From positions 124,001 to 188,000 of the forward strand of contig JBBCIY010000002.1 of NCBI GenBank assembly GCA_037189645.1: a DNA stretch of 64,000 bases, read 5' to 3'. The translations under genes and the position numbers were made by a program. The notes beneath the pieces are model-generated. The model saw only the letters and a program-made list of their open reading frames with translations, did no database searches and was not told where the DNA came from. Each line of letters begins with the position of its first letter. Position 1 is the first letter of the stretch. Below are positions 1-7,908 of this stretch, piece after piece. This DNA is from Taishania sp037189645. GTDB lineage: Bacteria > Bacteroidota > Bacteroidia > Flavobacteriales_D > Crocinitomicaceae.

Positions 1-246
1 AGTTGCTGAACAGATTCCGCACTGTTGATCAATGTCATTGTTCCTTCCAATATCGAAACACCTTCAAAGAAACGGTGGTTCTTAAACGTCTGAAGCAATG
101 GAAAAAAACCGACAGTCTGAGTCGGGATGTAAAAAACGTGGCTCTTTGTACCAACACAAATTCCTTTGGTAATACTCGTAGGAGCTTTTGCATTCATGAA
201 ACTTGCATCTTCACAGATAACAAAATCAGTATTTTTATTCAACATA
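1..246 (-). pseudogene. 5' part of an unrecognised gene, apparently frameshifted, running off the left edge
   Basis: Two minus-strand frames together read like one protein. The first begins at an ATG at 246 (MLNKNTDFVICEDASF...) and stops after 54 codons. The second is open from an ATG at 194 to the window edge and contains KSHVFYIPTQTVGFFPLL. Removing one T near 180 joins them into a single smooth frame. A TAGTTTTG box at 270-277 gives a 5' leader of about 17 nt to the ATG at 246, which favours that start. Alternatively the true gene simply starts at 194, where an in-frame TGA lies directly upstream. I do not recognise the family. Whether the shift is a real mutation, a sequencing error or recoding cannot be told from the window. 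Confidence 0.4.
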
Positions 247-269
247 CTAAAACAAATTATTTTGACGGC

Positions 270-277
270 AAAACTAA
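270..277 (-). promoter_or_regulatory. -7 promoter box (TAGTTTTG) for the left-edge gene
   Basis: On the minus strand this reads TAGTTTTG, a full match to the Bacteroidota TAnnTTTG box. It lies 23 nt before the ATG at 246. No good -33 TTG is seen at the usual distance. Confidence 0.4.
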
Positions 278-431
278 TCAAATTCACTGACCCTTACTCC
301 TGACGCAGGTATTTACAGTTGGCTATTATATATTCGTAGCTATTTGTTTGAAATTCGCAGTTTAAATCTTCACAGGTGCATGTGCTTTCTGCTTTTGTCA
401 GGGGGCAAAATTCGGTCCAAAACTAGAATTA

Positions 432-749
432 TTAGGACAAGTTTCGAATCATAGTAAACAGCATTCTCGCAAGCTCATCTGCCTTACAGTAAAAACTTTT
501 AAATTCTTCTTCGAGTAGTATTGTTTCGTCTTTCAAAAAATCAAAAACTGCAACACATTCGAATGCTGAACCTCTTGAAATGACAAAGAAATTTCTTCTG
601 TCGGGTTTGCTGAATCGGTTTGATCCTTCAGCAATATTCAGCATAATGCTGAGTGACGCTCTTCTTAACTGATTTTTGGAAACGGAATCAATTGTTTTGG
701 AAGAACGCAGGAATGCGTAGACTTCTTTGTCGAACTGTTTGATAAACAT
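432..749 (-). CDS. four helix bundle protein (S23/IVP-like)
   Basis: The 105-residue protein carries the family signature: QLRRASLSIMLNIAEGSNR at about residues 28-46, then DRRNFFVISRGSAFE. That places it in the four-helix-bundle family first seen in 23S rRNA intervening sequences (TIGR02436/S23). No catalytic residues are known; members form a pentameric helical bundle of uncertain role. Here the gene is free-standing, with no rRNA nearby, and sits about 220 bp from a tRNA-Leu gene transcribed in the same direction. Length is slightly below the usual 115-120 residues, so a few N-terminal residues may be missing or the start may be further upstream. Family assignment is firm; function is not. 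Confidence 0.85.
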   Translation of the reverse strand: MFIKQFDKEVYAFLRSSKTIDSVSKNQLRRASLSIMLNIAEGSNRFSKPDRRNFFVISRGSAFECVAVFDFLKDETILLEEEFKSFYCKADELARMLFTMIRNLS

Positions 750-862
750 CTAATTTCTCGAAATCGAACATGAATAGTAGAATTAAGATTTCTATTTAAG
801 ATAGGAAATATTTGTAAAATTTAAAAGAGGTTCAATAAGTTATGTTTTTAGAGGATCCCGCG

Positions 863-916
863 CTCACTCTGAAAATAAGAGGAGTGTCGGTAAGAAAATA
901 GTTTCTTTAGAGTGAG
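863..916. repeat. inverted repeat CTCACTCT / AGAGTGAG
   Basis: Eight-base arms lie at 863-870 and 909-916 with a 38-base loop, in the gene-free stretch downstream of the tRNA-Leu terminator. No T-tract follows. The role is unknown; it may be a remnant or a processing structure. Confidence 0.3.
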
Positions 917-932
917 GGCGAGAGAAAAGAGC

Positions 933-968
933 AAAAAAGAAGGAGAGTATATACTCTCCTTCTTTTTT
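933..968 (-). terminator. rho-independent terminator after tRNA-Leu
   Basis: A near-perfect inverted repeat is centred on GGAGAGTAT/ATACTCTCC and flanked by A6 and T6 tracts. It begins only a few bases beyond the 3' end of tRNA-Leu on the minus strand. The flanking tracts would let it stop transcription from either side. Confidence 0.75.
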
Positions 969-970
969 AG

Positions 971-1052
971 TGCCCAAGACTGGACTCGAACCAGCACACC
1001 TTGCGGCGCCGCCACCTGAAGACGGTGCGTCTACCAATTTCGCCACTTGGGC
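971..1052 (-). tRNA. tRNA-Leu (anticodon CAG)
   Basis: The minus strand folds as a class II tRNA. The acceptor stem is GCCCAAG/CTTGGGC with discriminator A; the D arm contains GGTAGAC; the anticodon stem is CCGTC/GGCGG around loop TTCAGGT (anticodon CAG). A long variable arm and the T-arm GGTTCGAGTCC follow. Length is 82 nt and CCA is not encoded. A terminator follows directly. A short open frame across it on the same strand is not a gene. Confidence 0.95.
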
Positions 1053-1185
1053 AGCCTCTTGCGATTAGCAGACTGCAAAGATGAATATTTTTTCAGACCT
1101 GGCAAGCAAAATTTGTAAAAAAAATCATCCGGGATCATTTATACTAAAAATCCGGGTTACTTTTACAGCAGTAAAACAGGCAAAC

Positions 1186-1647
1186 ATGCATCAGCTCCAC
1201 TGGACCATCCGGCACTTTTCATCACTTACTGTCAACGAATTGTACGAAATAATGCAGCTGCGATCCGATGTGTTTGTCATCGAACAGCAGTGCATCTACC
1301 GCGACCTGGATGATAAGGACACAGACTGCTACCACCTGTTGGGGCGCATGAAGGAAACGGGAGAGCTGGCAGCCTACGCAAGGATCGTCCCTCCGGGAAT
1401 TTCTTACGAAGAACCTTCGATCGGGCGGGTGCTGACGGCGGGAAAATATCGCAGGAACCAGTTCGGGAAAGCGCTCATGCAAAGAAGTATTGAGGAGGTA
1501 CAAGCGTTGTATCCCGGGCAACCGATTCGCATCGGTGCGCAAACCTACCTGCTGTCATTCTACAATTCACTGGGGTTTGTAGAAGCAGGAGAACCGTATG
1601 ATGAGGACGGTATTGAGCACGTGGAAATGATAAGGAGCAGTTTGTAA
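1186..1647 (+). CDS. elaA: GNAT family N-acetyltransferase, ElaA type
   Basis: The ATG at 1186 gives 153 residues, the usual ElaA length; an in-frame ATG at 1081 would add 35 residues of non-conserved sequence and is rejected. The order of motifs fits ElaA: MQLRSDVFVIEQQCIYRDLD near residues 24-43, DCYHLLG, the acetyl-CoA loop IGRVLTAGKYRRNQFGKALM around 94-113, and a terminal FYNSLGFVEAGEPYDEDGIEH. ElaA proteins are GNAT-fold enzymes whose natural acceptor is not established. The gene stands alone between the tRNA and a methyltransferase gene. Confidence 0.88.
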   Translation: MHQLHWTIRHFSSLTVNELYEIMQLRSDVFVIEQQCIYRDLDDKDTDCYHLLGRMKETGELAAYARIVPPGISYEEPSIGRVLTAGKYRRNQFGKALMQRSIEEVQALYPGQPIRIGAQTYLLSFYNSLGFVEAGEPYDEDGIEHVEMIRSSL

Positions 1648-1721
1648 GGTTTCTTTCAGGAGAAATTTTATATTTTTGATCCTTCACCTGACCGGTGGAA
1701 GGGATAGAAGAAGATGCAACC

Positions 1722-2555
1722 ATGAGCAAAGAACACAACTACATAGCGATCAACCGCCAGTCGTGGAACAAAAAAACCGACATCCACCTGGATTCGGAAT
1801 TTTACGACATGGACGGTTTCCGGAAGGGAAATACCTCCCTCAACGAGATTGAACTGGAATTGCTGGGAGACCTTCAGGGAAAATCCGTGCTGCACCTGCA
1901 ATGCCATTTCGGGCAGGATACCATCTCTTTAAGCCGACTGGGGGCAAAAGCGGTGGGAGTGGATTTGTCGGACAATGCCATTGACAACGCGCGGAAAATT
2001 GCTGCGGAAATGCAGGCTGACGCTACGTTTATCTGCTGCGATGTGTACGATCTTCCCGATCACCTGGATCAGCAATTTGATGTTGTGTTTACCAGCTACG
2101 GAACCATCGGCTGGCTGCCCGACCTCGGAAAATGGGCGCAGGTGGTTTCCCGTTTCCTGAAACCGGGCGGAACGTTTGTATTCGTAGAATTTCACCCGGT
2201 GGTCTGGATGTTCGACGATAATTTTGAGCAGATCGGCTACAATTATTTCAACTCCGGGCCAGTTATCGAAACATACGAAGGCACGTATGCCGACCGGGAT
2301 GCGGACCTGCAGGCGGAATACGTCATGTGGAACCATAGTATCAGCGAAGTGGTGAACAGCCTGATCAGGAACGGGCTGGAAATTAACCTGCTGGATGAAT
2401 TCGATTATTCTCCCTACAATTGTTTCCGGAAAACAGTGGAAATTGCTCCGAAAAAATACCGGATCGCTCACCTGGATAACAAAATCCCGATGGTATACTC
2501 AATCCGGGCAACGAAGAAATCATTCAAGAGAATCCAGGACGACAGACCTGCTTAA
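1722..2555 (+). CDS. class I SAM-dependent methyltransferase
   Basis: Start chosen at 1722 (MSKEHNYIAINRQSWNKK), since an upstream in-frame ATG at 1695 adds nine unlikely residues. The 277-residue protein has the Rossmann methyltransferase signature: VLHLQCHFGQDTISLSRLGA (motif I region, about residues 57-76), then VGVDLSDNAIDNARK and CCDVYDLP, with DVVFTSYGTIGWLPDL and LKPGGTFVFVEFHPV downstream. This fits the Methyltransf_11/25 group common in Bacteroidota. The substrate cannot be deduced. It follows the ElaA gene by about 75 bp in the same direction and might share its transcript. Confidence 0.85.
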   Translation: MSKEHNYIAINRQSWNKKTDIHLDSEFYDMDGFRKGNTSLNEIELELLGDLQGKSVLHLQCHFGQDTISLSRLGAKAVGVDLSDNAIDNARKIAAEMQADATFICCDVYDLPDHLDQQFDVVFTSYGTIGWLPDLGKWAQVVSRFLKPGGTFVFVEFHPVVWMFDDNFEQIGYNYFNSGPVIETYEGTYADRDADLQAEYVMWNHSISEVVNSLIRNGLEINLLDEFDYSPYNCFRKTVEIAPKKYRIAHLDNKIPMVYSIRATKKSFKRIQDDRPA

Positions 2556-2579
2556 AACGGGTATTCCGGCATTCTTATC

Positions 2580-3395
2580 CTATTTCAAATAATCAAAGAC
2601 ATTTACCAGCCTGTACTTTGGGCTGCGCCTGATCCATTCGTTGAAAAACGCGGTGTGTGCCGCTCCCATCAGGATGAATACACGGTCGTCTTTGCCCAGC
2701 TCCACCTGGTTGAGGTTGGAAAACATGACCAGGTTGCGGTGGTAAAATTTAGTCGCCTGCTCTGCTCCTTCCGCTTTTCCTTTTGTGGAGACGTAGGTCA
2801 GCAGGTCTGCATTGATGTTGATCAGGAAATCCAGGTAGTCGGGGTGATTGGTCATTTTCAGGAGCTCCAGTACGGAAGCATTCTTTTCATCAAATTGTGC
2901 TTCATTGGCATCCATCATTTCTCCGTAACGGGGATAAGTCAGGCTGTCCACTTTATTTTTCAGCTGGTAGTAGATGGAATAATTGTATCCTTCCTTGTAG
3001 TCAATCCCGTAAATGCGTTCTGTTCCGCTCAATCGCCCGATCTCATACGCCAGCAGTTCGATCTCATCCGGGTTCTGGAATTTCATACCCGGGTTTTTCA
3101 AATAGTCACGGTATAATGTTTCCAGCTTTTCCTGGTATTCCGGTGTGGTTTCCACGATGATCACAGTCGGCTTGAATTCTGCTATTGCTTTCGCGATCTC
3201 ATGAACCTGCCGCACATTTTCTTTGCTGTGCTCATCAAATTCCGTTTTATTGGCATCACAGGTATAGCCCATGTGGAAGGTTCCGAGATTCAGTACCGGG
3301 ATGGCATCGTCAAATTTTGTTTTGAACCGGAGGTCTTGTGCGGAAGCTGTAAACAGAATTGTTACTGCAGCCAGTGATAAACTTAAATTTCTCAT
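2580..3395 (-). CDS. DUF5694 protein, secreted (TraB/PrgY-like fold)
   Basis: The N-terminus is a signal peptide (MRNLSLSLAAVTILFTASAQ). The mature part has VLNLGTFHMG at about residues 34-43, an IIVETTPEYQ segment, and GAAHTAFFNEW near residue 245; this spacing matches DUF5694, a group related in layout to TraB/ChaN-type proteins with GxH motifs at both ends. The activity is unknown. The gene converges on the methyltransferase gene and is divergent from the LytS gene, so the 3396-3530 spacer serves both. Confidence 0.75.
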   Translation of the reverse strand: MRNLSLSLAAVTILFTASAQDLRFKTKFDDAIPVLNLGTFHMGYTCDANKTEFDEHSKENVRQVHEIAKAIAEFKPTVIIVETTPEYQEKLETLYRDYLKNPGMKFQNPDEIELLAYEIGRLSGTERIYGIDYKEGYNYSIYYQLKNKVDSLTYPRYGEMMDANEAQFDEKNASVLELLKMTNHPDYLDFLININADLLTYVSTKGKAEGAEQATKFYHRNLVMFSNLNQVELGKDDRVFILMGAAHTAFFNEWIRRSPKYRLVNVFDYLK

Positions 3396-3446
3396 TGTTT
3401 CATTTTTTGTGCAAAAATTGTGTGCTTTCCCTGGTCCGAGAAACTA

Positions 3447-3479
3447 TATCTGCAAACCTCCTTGGTTTATCTGCAAACC
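3447..3479 (+). promoter_or_regulatory. direct repeat TATCTGCAAACC x2, candidate LytTR operator
   Basis: The 12-base word TATCTGCAAACC occurs at 3447-3458 and 3468-3479, a 21-bp period that puts both copies on the same DNA face. The second copy also sits in a small dyad, GGTTT...AAACC. LytTR response regulators are known to bind pairs of short direct repeats two helical turns apart. It lies just before the LytS/LytTR pair. Autoregulation is inference. Confidence 0.55.
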
Positions 3480-3530
3480 CTGATCGGGGTTCGTAACGAT
3501 ATGCCTATTTTTACAGAAATATGTTCTGCA

Positions 3531-4559
3531 ATGTATCAAAGCGCATTATCCGTAAGAAAAGAAATCGCACTGCACCTGTTGTTCTGGGTGATCTGGGTAT
3601 ATTTCACATTGGCGGTGGTTGATGAAAACGGGATCCACTTCATGGAAATGGATTTGTTTTCCTTTACCTGGTGCATTACCTATGTGGTGACCTTTTATTT
3701 CAATTATCTGTTCATTTTACCGAAAGTGTTCAACCCTTTCAAATGGGTTAAAGCCATCGCTGGACTGATCGTGGCTTTCCTTTTCTTTACCGCTCTTCGC
3801 TATTTTCTTGAACAATTTCTGACCGTACAGCTATTCAATCTGCAGAATTACCATCCCGGAACAGGAACCATCTATTACATTTATGACAATACGTTTTATG
3901 CTGCACGCCCCGTCATTCTGAGTAGTGCATTCTGGATCATTGTGCTGCTGGTCAGGGTGCTGGACTACAATAAATACATCATTGAAGAGCAGAAGAACAC
4001 GGAAATTAAATTCCTGAAAGCACAGATCAACCCGCATTTTGTGTTCAATACACTCAACAATATTTATTCAATGGTGCATTTCCGGTCGCCCAATGCGCTT
4101 CCTGCCATTGAGAAGCTCAGCAACATCATGCGTTTCACAACCTATGAAGCACCACGCAACCTGATCCGGTTATCTGAAGAATTGAATTATATAGATGCTT
4201 ACATTGAGCTGGAAGAATTGCGGCATTATGAAACGGCCTTTGTGAAATGGGAAAAAACCATTGGCAGCGAGCACCGGGAAATTCCTCCGTATTTACTGTC
4301 GCCACTGGTGGAAAATGCATTGAAGCACGGAACGTATTCCGCAGAGAATCCCATCGAAATCCGTCTTGTCTCTGACGAGCGGCACCTGGTTTTCGAGGTC
4401 GTCAATCACATCGGACGGCAGAAGAAGGACAAACTGGGCGGTATCGGGCTGGACAACCTGCGAACGCGCCTGGAAATCCTCTATCCCGGGAATCATTCAC
4501 TTCATACAACTGAACACGAAGGTGTTTTCAGCGCTCATCTTGAAATCCGCTTCCAATGA
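3531..4559 (+). CDS. LytS/YehU-type sensor histidine kinase
   Basis: Four membrane segments occupy roughly the first 150 residues with no large sensory domain between them. The His_kinase domain (PF06580) follows: the phosphoacceptor box QINPHFVFNTLNNIYSMVHF near residue 165, then the ATPase N-box LVENALKHG and the G-box GGIGLDNLRTRLEIL close to the C-terminus. Such kinases phosphorylate a LytTR regulator, here encoded by the next gene, which it overlaps through ATGA. Start: ATGs exist at 3501 and 3531; a TATTTTTA promoter-like box at 3506-3513 favours 3531, but this is not certain. Confidence 0.9.
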   Translation: MYQSALSVRKEIALHLLFWVIWVYFTLAVVDENGIHFMEMDLFSFTWCITYVVTFYFNYLFILPKVFNPFKWVKAIAGLIVAFLFFTALRYFLEQFLTVQLFNLQNYHPGTGTIYYIYDNTFYAARPVILSSAFWIIVLLVRVLDYNKYIIEEQKNTEIKFLKAQINPHFVFNTLNNIYSMVHFRSPNALPAIEKLSNIMRFTTYEAPRNLIRLSEELNYIDAYIELEELRHYETAFVKWEKTIGSEHREIPPYLLSPLVENALKHGTYSAENPIEIRLVSDERHLVFEVVNHIGRQKKDKLGGIGLDNLRTRLEILYPGNHSLHTTEHEGVFSAHLEIRFQ

Positions 4560-5254
4560 AACATTCCATCCACTGCATCATTCTTGACGACGAACCGCTG
4601 GCCGTGCAGCTGCTGGCGGATTATGCCACGAAAATCGCTTCCCTCAAAGTGCTTTACGCCGGGAGTAATGTCTATGAAGCCATACAGGTCGTCAATACAC
4701 ATACGGTCGATCTGATCTTTCTGGACATCCAGATGCCGGAACTGACAGGGATTGAACTCATGCAACTGTTCAACCGGGAGCACAATTTCATCATCACATC
4801 GGCTTATTCCGAATATGCCCTGGATGCGTTCCGTTTTCACGTCGTTGATTTTGTGCTGAAACCAATTACGTTCAACCGTTTCTATCAAAGCGTGGAGAAG
4901 TTTATCCGCTGGCAGGAAACATTCCGCGTGTCATCACAACCCGATCATTTGTTTGTCCGTGCCGACCGCAAGCATTACAAAATTGCATTTGAAGACATTC
5001 TCTATATTGAAGGATTACGGGATTACATCCGCATTCACACCAGAAGCGAGAAGATCATGGTATTGGACAACATGAAAGACATCCTGGAAAAACTGCCACC
5101 CGGCCGGTTTCTCCGCATTCACCGTTCGTACATCATCCCGACGGATAAGATCAAGTTCATTGAAGGCAACCGGATCCAGCTCCACAACCGGGAATTCGTA
5201 CCGATCGGGGAAACCTACCGCAAGGTGGTCAGTGAGTGGCTGGAGGGAAAATAG
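4556..5254 (+). CDS. LytTR-type response regulator
   Basis: A 232-residue two-domain regulator. The receiver has the acidic pair DDE at residues 11-13, phosphoacceptor D57 in LIFLDIQMPELTG, and the conserved lysine in DFVLKPI. A LytTR DNA-binding domain follows from about residue 130 (ILYIEGLRDYIRIHT...GRFLRIHRSYII). Its ATG overlaps the kinase stop codon by four bases, so the two are translationally coupled. The paired 21-bp-spaced repeat upstream of the kinase gene is a plausible binding site. Confidence 0.93.
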   Translation: MKHSIHCIILDDEPLAVQLLADYATKIASLKVLYAGSNVYEAIQVVNTHTVDLIFLDIQMPELTGIELMQLFNREHNFIITSAYSEYALDAFRFHVVDFVLKPITFNRFYQSVEKFIRWQETFRVSSQPDHLFVRADRKHYKIAFEDILYIEGLRDYIRIHTRSEKIMVLDNMKDILEKLPPGRFLRIHRSYIIPTDKIKFIEGNRIQLHNREFVPIGETYRKVVSEWLEGK

Positions 5255-5282
5255 TTCTTATTTTTGAGCAATACAACGTAAA

Positions 5283-5972
5283 ATGATGAACGATACCAAA
5301 CGCATTTCACGGCTTACAGCAATCCTGACCCAGCTGCAGACAAAACGGATGGTTACTGCTACCCAATTGGCGGATAAGTTCACGGTGAGCGTCAGGACGA
5401 TCTACCGGGATATAAGAGCGTTGGAGCAGGCAGGAATTCCTGTCGTTACCGAAGAAGGAAAAGGCTATACCCTGATGGATGGGTATAGGATTCCCCCTGT
5501 GATGTTCACGGAAAACCAGGCAAATGCGCTGGTGCTGGCAGAGCAATTGGTATTGAAAAATAAAGACGCTTCTTTGATCAGGGATTATATGGAAGCAGTT
5601 GATAAAATAAAAGCGGTATTAAGGCCTCCGGAAAAGGATAAGGCCAATTTGCTGTCAGAGCGGACCCGTTTTTCATACAACATTAACAGAGAGCGGAACA
5701 GTAACACTATTTCGCAGTTGCAATACGCCCTTACCAACTTTTACCTGGTAAACATCGATTATACCAGTGAGCAGAATGAAGTAACGACCAGAACGATCGA
5801 GCCTTTCGCCCTGATAAGTACTACGGAAAACTGGCTGCTCATCGCGTGGTGCCATTTGCGAACGGAGTTCAGGTACTTTCGGTTAGACAGGATCATGCGG
5901 CTGGAACTGCTTGCAGAGCGGTTTGAGCAACATGACATGACGTTGCAGGAATTTTTTGATAAATACCATTGA
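5283..5972 (+). CDS. YafY-type HTH/WYL-domain transcriptional regulator
   Basis: The N-terminal winged helix (residues about 5-60) reads RISRLTAILTQLQTKRMVTA and VSVRTIYRDIRALEQAGIP, the HTH_11 pattern. The C-terminal half is a WYL-type ligand domain containing IDYTSEQNEVTTRTIEPFAL and WLLIAWCHLRTEFRYFRLDR. WYL regulators usually sense a nucleic-acid or small-molecule ligand and control neighbouring genes. It is followed in the same direction by YdeI-like and GyrI-like genes, with a palindrome (5987-6002) just after its stop. A second in-frame ATG at 5286 is equally possible as start. Confidence 0.9.
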   Translation: MMNDTKRISRLTAILTQLQTKRMVTATQLADKFTVSVRTIYRDIRALEQAGIPVVTEEGKGYTLMDGYRIPPVMFTENQANALVLAEQLVLKNKDASLIRDYMEAVDKIKAVLRPPEKDKANLLSERTRFSYNINRERNSNTISQLQYALTNFYLVNIDYTSEQNEVTTRTIEPFALISTTENWLLIAWCHLRTEFRYFRLDRIMRLELLAERFEQHDMTLQEFFDKYH

Positions 5973-5986
5973 TTTATTTGAACCCC

Positions 5987-6002
5987 TGACACAGGGTTGT
6001 CA
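5987..6002. promoter_or_regulatory. palindrome TGACA-N6-TGTCA, candidate WYL-regulator operator
   Basis: A dyad of two five-base arms lies between the WYL regulator and the YdeI-like gene, about 15 bp ahead of a CATCTTTG sequence that resembles a -7 box. Nesting AACCC/GGGTT arms overlap it. The position suits control of the downstream genes by the upstream regulator; this is inference. Confidence 0.4.
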
Positions 6003-6031
6003 CAATCCTGTTCCATCTTTGCAGCAGAACA

Positions 6032-6610
6032 ATGCATAACGAAGTAGAAATATTTTATCCGGAAAGCCCGGCAGACTGGAGAGAATGGTTGGAAAAACAC
6101 CACGATTCCCGCCAGTCTGTCTGGGTTGTTTTTTACAATAAGAGTACTGGTAAGAAATCAATTACCTGGAGTGAATCCGTAGATCAGGCGTTGTGCTTCG
6201 GGTGGATCGACAGCACTAAGAAAAAGCTCGATGAAGAACGTTCCATCCAATTTTTCAGCAGGCGGAGACCCAACAGCACATGGTCGAAGATCAATAAGTT
6301 AAAAGTAGAAAGACTCATTGCGGAAGGACTGATGACGGAGGCCGGTTATGCCAGCATTGAACGGGCCAGACAAAACGGCTCGTGGACGATCCTGGATGAG
6401 GTAGAGGAGCTGGTCGTTCCCAATGACCTGGCAGAAGCATTGTGGGCGCATCCGGGCGCAGAAGATTACTTTTCAGGACTGAGTAAATCCTCTAAAAAGG
6501 GGTTGCTGTACTGGATTATCTCGGCCAAACGATCCGAAACAAGGAAAAAACGCATTGATGAGATCGTGGTGAATGCGGCACAACAGCAGAAACCCGGACC
6601 ATTCAGGTAA
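6032..6610 (+). CDS. YdeI/OmpD-associated family protein
   Basis: The 192-residue protein matches the YdeI/OmpD-associated family along its length. It has EVEIFYPESPADWREWLEKH at the start, ALCFGWIDSTKKKLDEE near residue 60, QFFSRRRPNSTWSKINK after it, and a C-terminal block of paired lysine/arginine residues (SKSSKKGLLYWIISAKRSETRKKRI). Members have been linked to resistance to antimicrobial peptides and bacteriocins, but the biochemistry is not settled. It probably forms a unit with the GyrI-like gene 23 bp downstream. Confidence 0.85.
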   Translation: MHNEVEIFYPESPADWREWLEKHHDSRQSVWVVFYNKSTGKKSITWSESVDQALCFGWIDSTKKKLDEERSIQFFSRRRPNSTWSKINKLKVERLIAEGLMTEAGYASIERARQNGSWTILDEVEELVVPNDLAEALWAHPGAEDYFSGLSKSSKKGLLYWIISAKRSETRKKRIDEIVVNAAQQQKPGPFR

Positions 6611-6633
6611 CGAATAGATTTAAACTAAAAAAG

Positions 6634-7092
6634 ATGAAGAAAATCAACATGGAACCGTTCTGTGTGATCGGTATTTCCGTACGCACAACCAATGAAAACG
6701 GACAGGGAATCAAAGACATCGGTGAACTATGGGGACGGTTTTTCAGCGAACAAGTCCTGGAAACGATTCCGAATAAAGTGGACAACACGATTTATTCCAT
6801 CTATACGAAATACGAACGAGACCACACCCGCCCTTATACAACCATTATCGGCTGTAAGGTCAGACACTTGGATAAAATTCCCGAAGGAATGACAGGCAGG
6901 CGGATAGAGGGAGGAGAATATGTACAGCTGTCTGCCCGGGGAGACATGCGGCAGGGACTGGTTGGCAACAAATGGCAGGAGATCTGGAATTCCGGCCTGG
7001 ACCGGGCATATACCGCCGATTTTGAAGTGTACGGAGAAAAGGCGCAAAATCCGGCAGATGCAGAAGTGGATTTCCTGGTCGCAGTGAAATAG
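6634..7092 (+). CDS. GyrI-like / AraC effector-binding domain protein
   Basis: A stand-alone 152-residue effector-binding domain (GyrI-like, SRPBCC-type). It starts MKKINMEPFCVIGISVRTTN, has GELWGRFFSE near residue 30 and an internal repeat-like pattern ending IEGGEYVQLSARGD, followed by WQEIWNSGLDRAYTADFEVY and a terminal VDFLVAVK. Such domains bind small hydrophobic ligands in MerR/AraC regulators or act alone, as in the gyrase inhibitor SbmC. There is no DNA-binding domain here. It follows the YdeI-like gene directly. Confidence 0.87.
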   Translation: MKKINMEPFCVIGISVRTTNENGQGIKDIGELWGRFFSEQVLETIPNKVDNTIYSIYTKYERDHTRPYTTIIGCKVRHLDKIPEGMTGRRIEGGEYVQLSARGDMRQGLVGNKWQEIWNSGLDRAYTADFEVYGEKAQNPADAEVDFLVAVK

Positions 7093-7130
7093 AGGGGAAG
7101 GGACCAGAATCTACGTTCATCGATACAGGT

Positions 7131-7877
7131 TTAAACAATGAACAACGATAGCATATCGGTTGTTGCCTTTTTTTTCAGGTCGATGACATCAAATCGTTTG
7201 GCGGAAGAAAAAGATCCGATATCCTTATCGCTGTTGATCAGGATGGTTCCCATCAGGAGGATATACCTGCACGTGTAGTGTGTCGCTTCAATGAGTTCGA
7301 AAATACGTTTGTCGATGGCCTCATAGATGACTTCCGTTGCTTCGTAGATGGGAATGTCCGCGTTCAGGATACGCTCCTTTTGCTGGTACAGGATCTGCTC
7401 AATGATATTCATCTGGTAGTCCATTTCGGTTATTTCTTCGGGCTGGATGCTGCCACGCTGCAATTTTTCCAGCGCTCCTTTTGCTGCACCGCAGCACGTT
7501 GATGTATCCTGCAGGCCAAACCGGTGGATCTCCCCGATCGTTCCGTCTTTGGAAATACCGATGTGAGGGCCGTAATAGATATAAACGGCTCCGTCGTCGG
7601 GTACATGGCTGGCGAAAGCGTTCATTCCCGTAAGTCCTGTAAATGGAAACCCGTCCAGCCCGCCCATTTTGAAAGGACCCAGGAATTCCTGTGACCTGAC
7701 CGGGTACTGGATGCTGTTGACATCATCGCTGCAAATACTGTCAGCGAGCATTACCTTTGATGGGTCAAGCTCCAGCTCATCCTCCACCAGGTCAATGACT
7801 TTGTTGACCGTGTCAATGGTTGTAATGGCATTTGGATAGTATTGCCGGATAAGGGTTAGTTTCTCTTTCTTTAGCAT
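7131..7877 (-). CDS. LCIB/LCIC-type (theta) beta-carbonic-anhydrase-like protein
   Basis: The 248-residue protein looks like the limiting-CO2-inducible B/C family of algae: CSDDVN at 49-54, GGLDGFPFTGLTG at 72-84, YYGPHIGIS at 101-109 and STCCGAAKGA at 126-134. A cysteine, an aspartate two residues on, a histidine and a second cysteine (C49, D51, H105, C128 or C129) are spaced as expected for the zinc site of beta-type and LCIB enzymes. Whether it hydrates CO2 is unknown; some LCIB homologues are inactive. It lies 31 bp downstream of a metallo-beta-lactamase-fold gene and is probably cotranscribed with it. Confidence 0.7.
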   Translation of the reverse strand: MLKKEKLTLIRQYYPNAITTIDTVNKVIDLVEDELELDPSKVMLADSICSDDVNSIQYPVRSQEFLGPFKMGGLDGFPFTGLTGMNAFASHVPDDGAVYIYYGPHIGISKDGTIGEIHRFGLQDTSTCCGAAKGALEKLQRGSIQPEEITEMDYQMNIIEQILYQQKERILNADIPIYEATEVIYEAIDKRIFELIEATHYTCRYILLMGTILINSDKDIGSFSSAKRFDVIDLKKKATTDMLSLFIV

Positions 7878-7908
7878 GGCTTGTTTTTTGTCGCTTCAAT
7901 AATAGGAA

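Noticed and set aside
864..1046. 60-codon minus-strand frame over the tRNA-Leu
   Set aside because: It is the tRNA and its terminator read as protein.
1929..2471. 180-codon minus-strand frame inside the methyltransferase gene
   Set aside because: It mirrors the plus-strand gene, which has a clear SAM-binding motif, and its own translation shows no family pattern.
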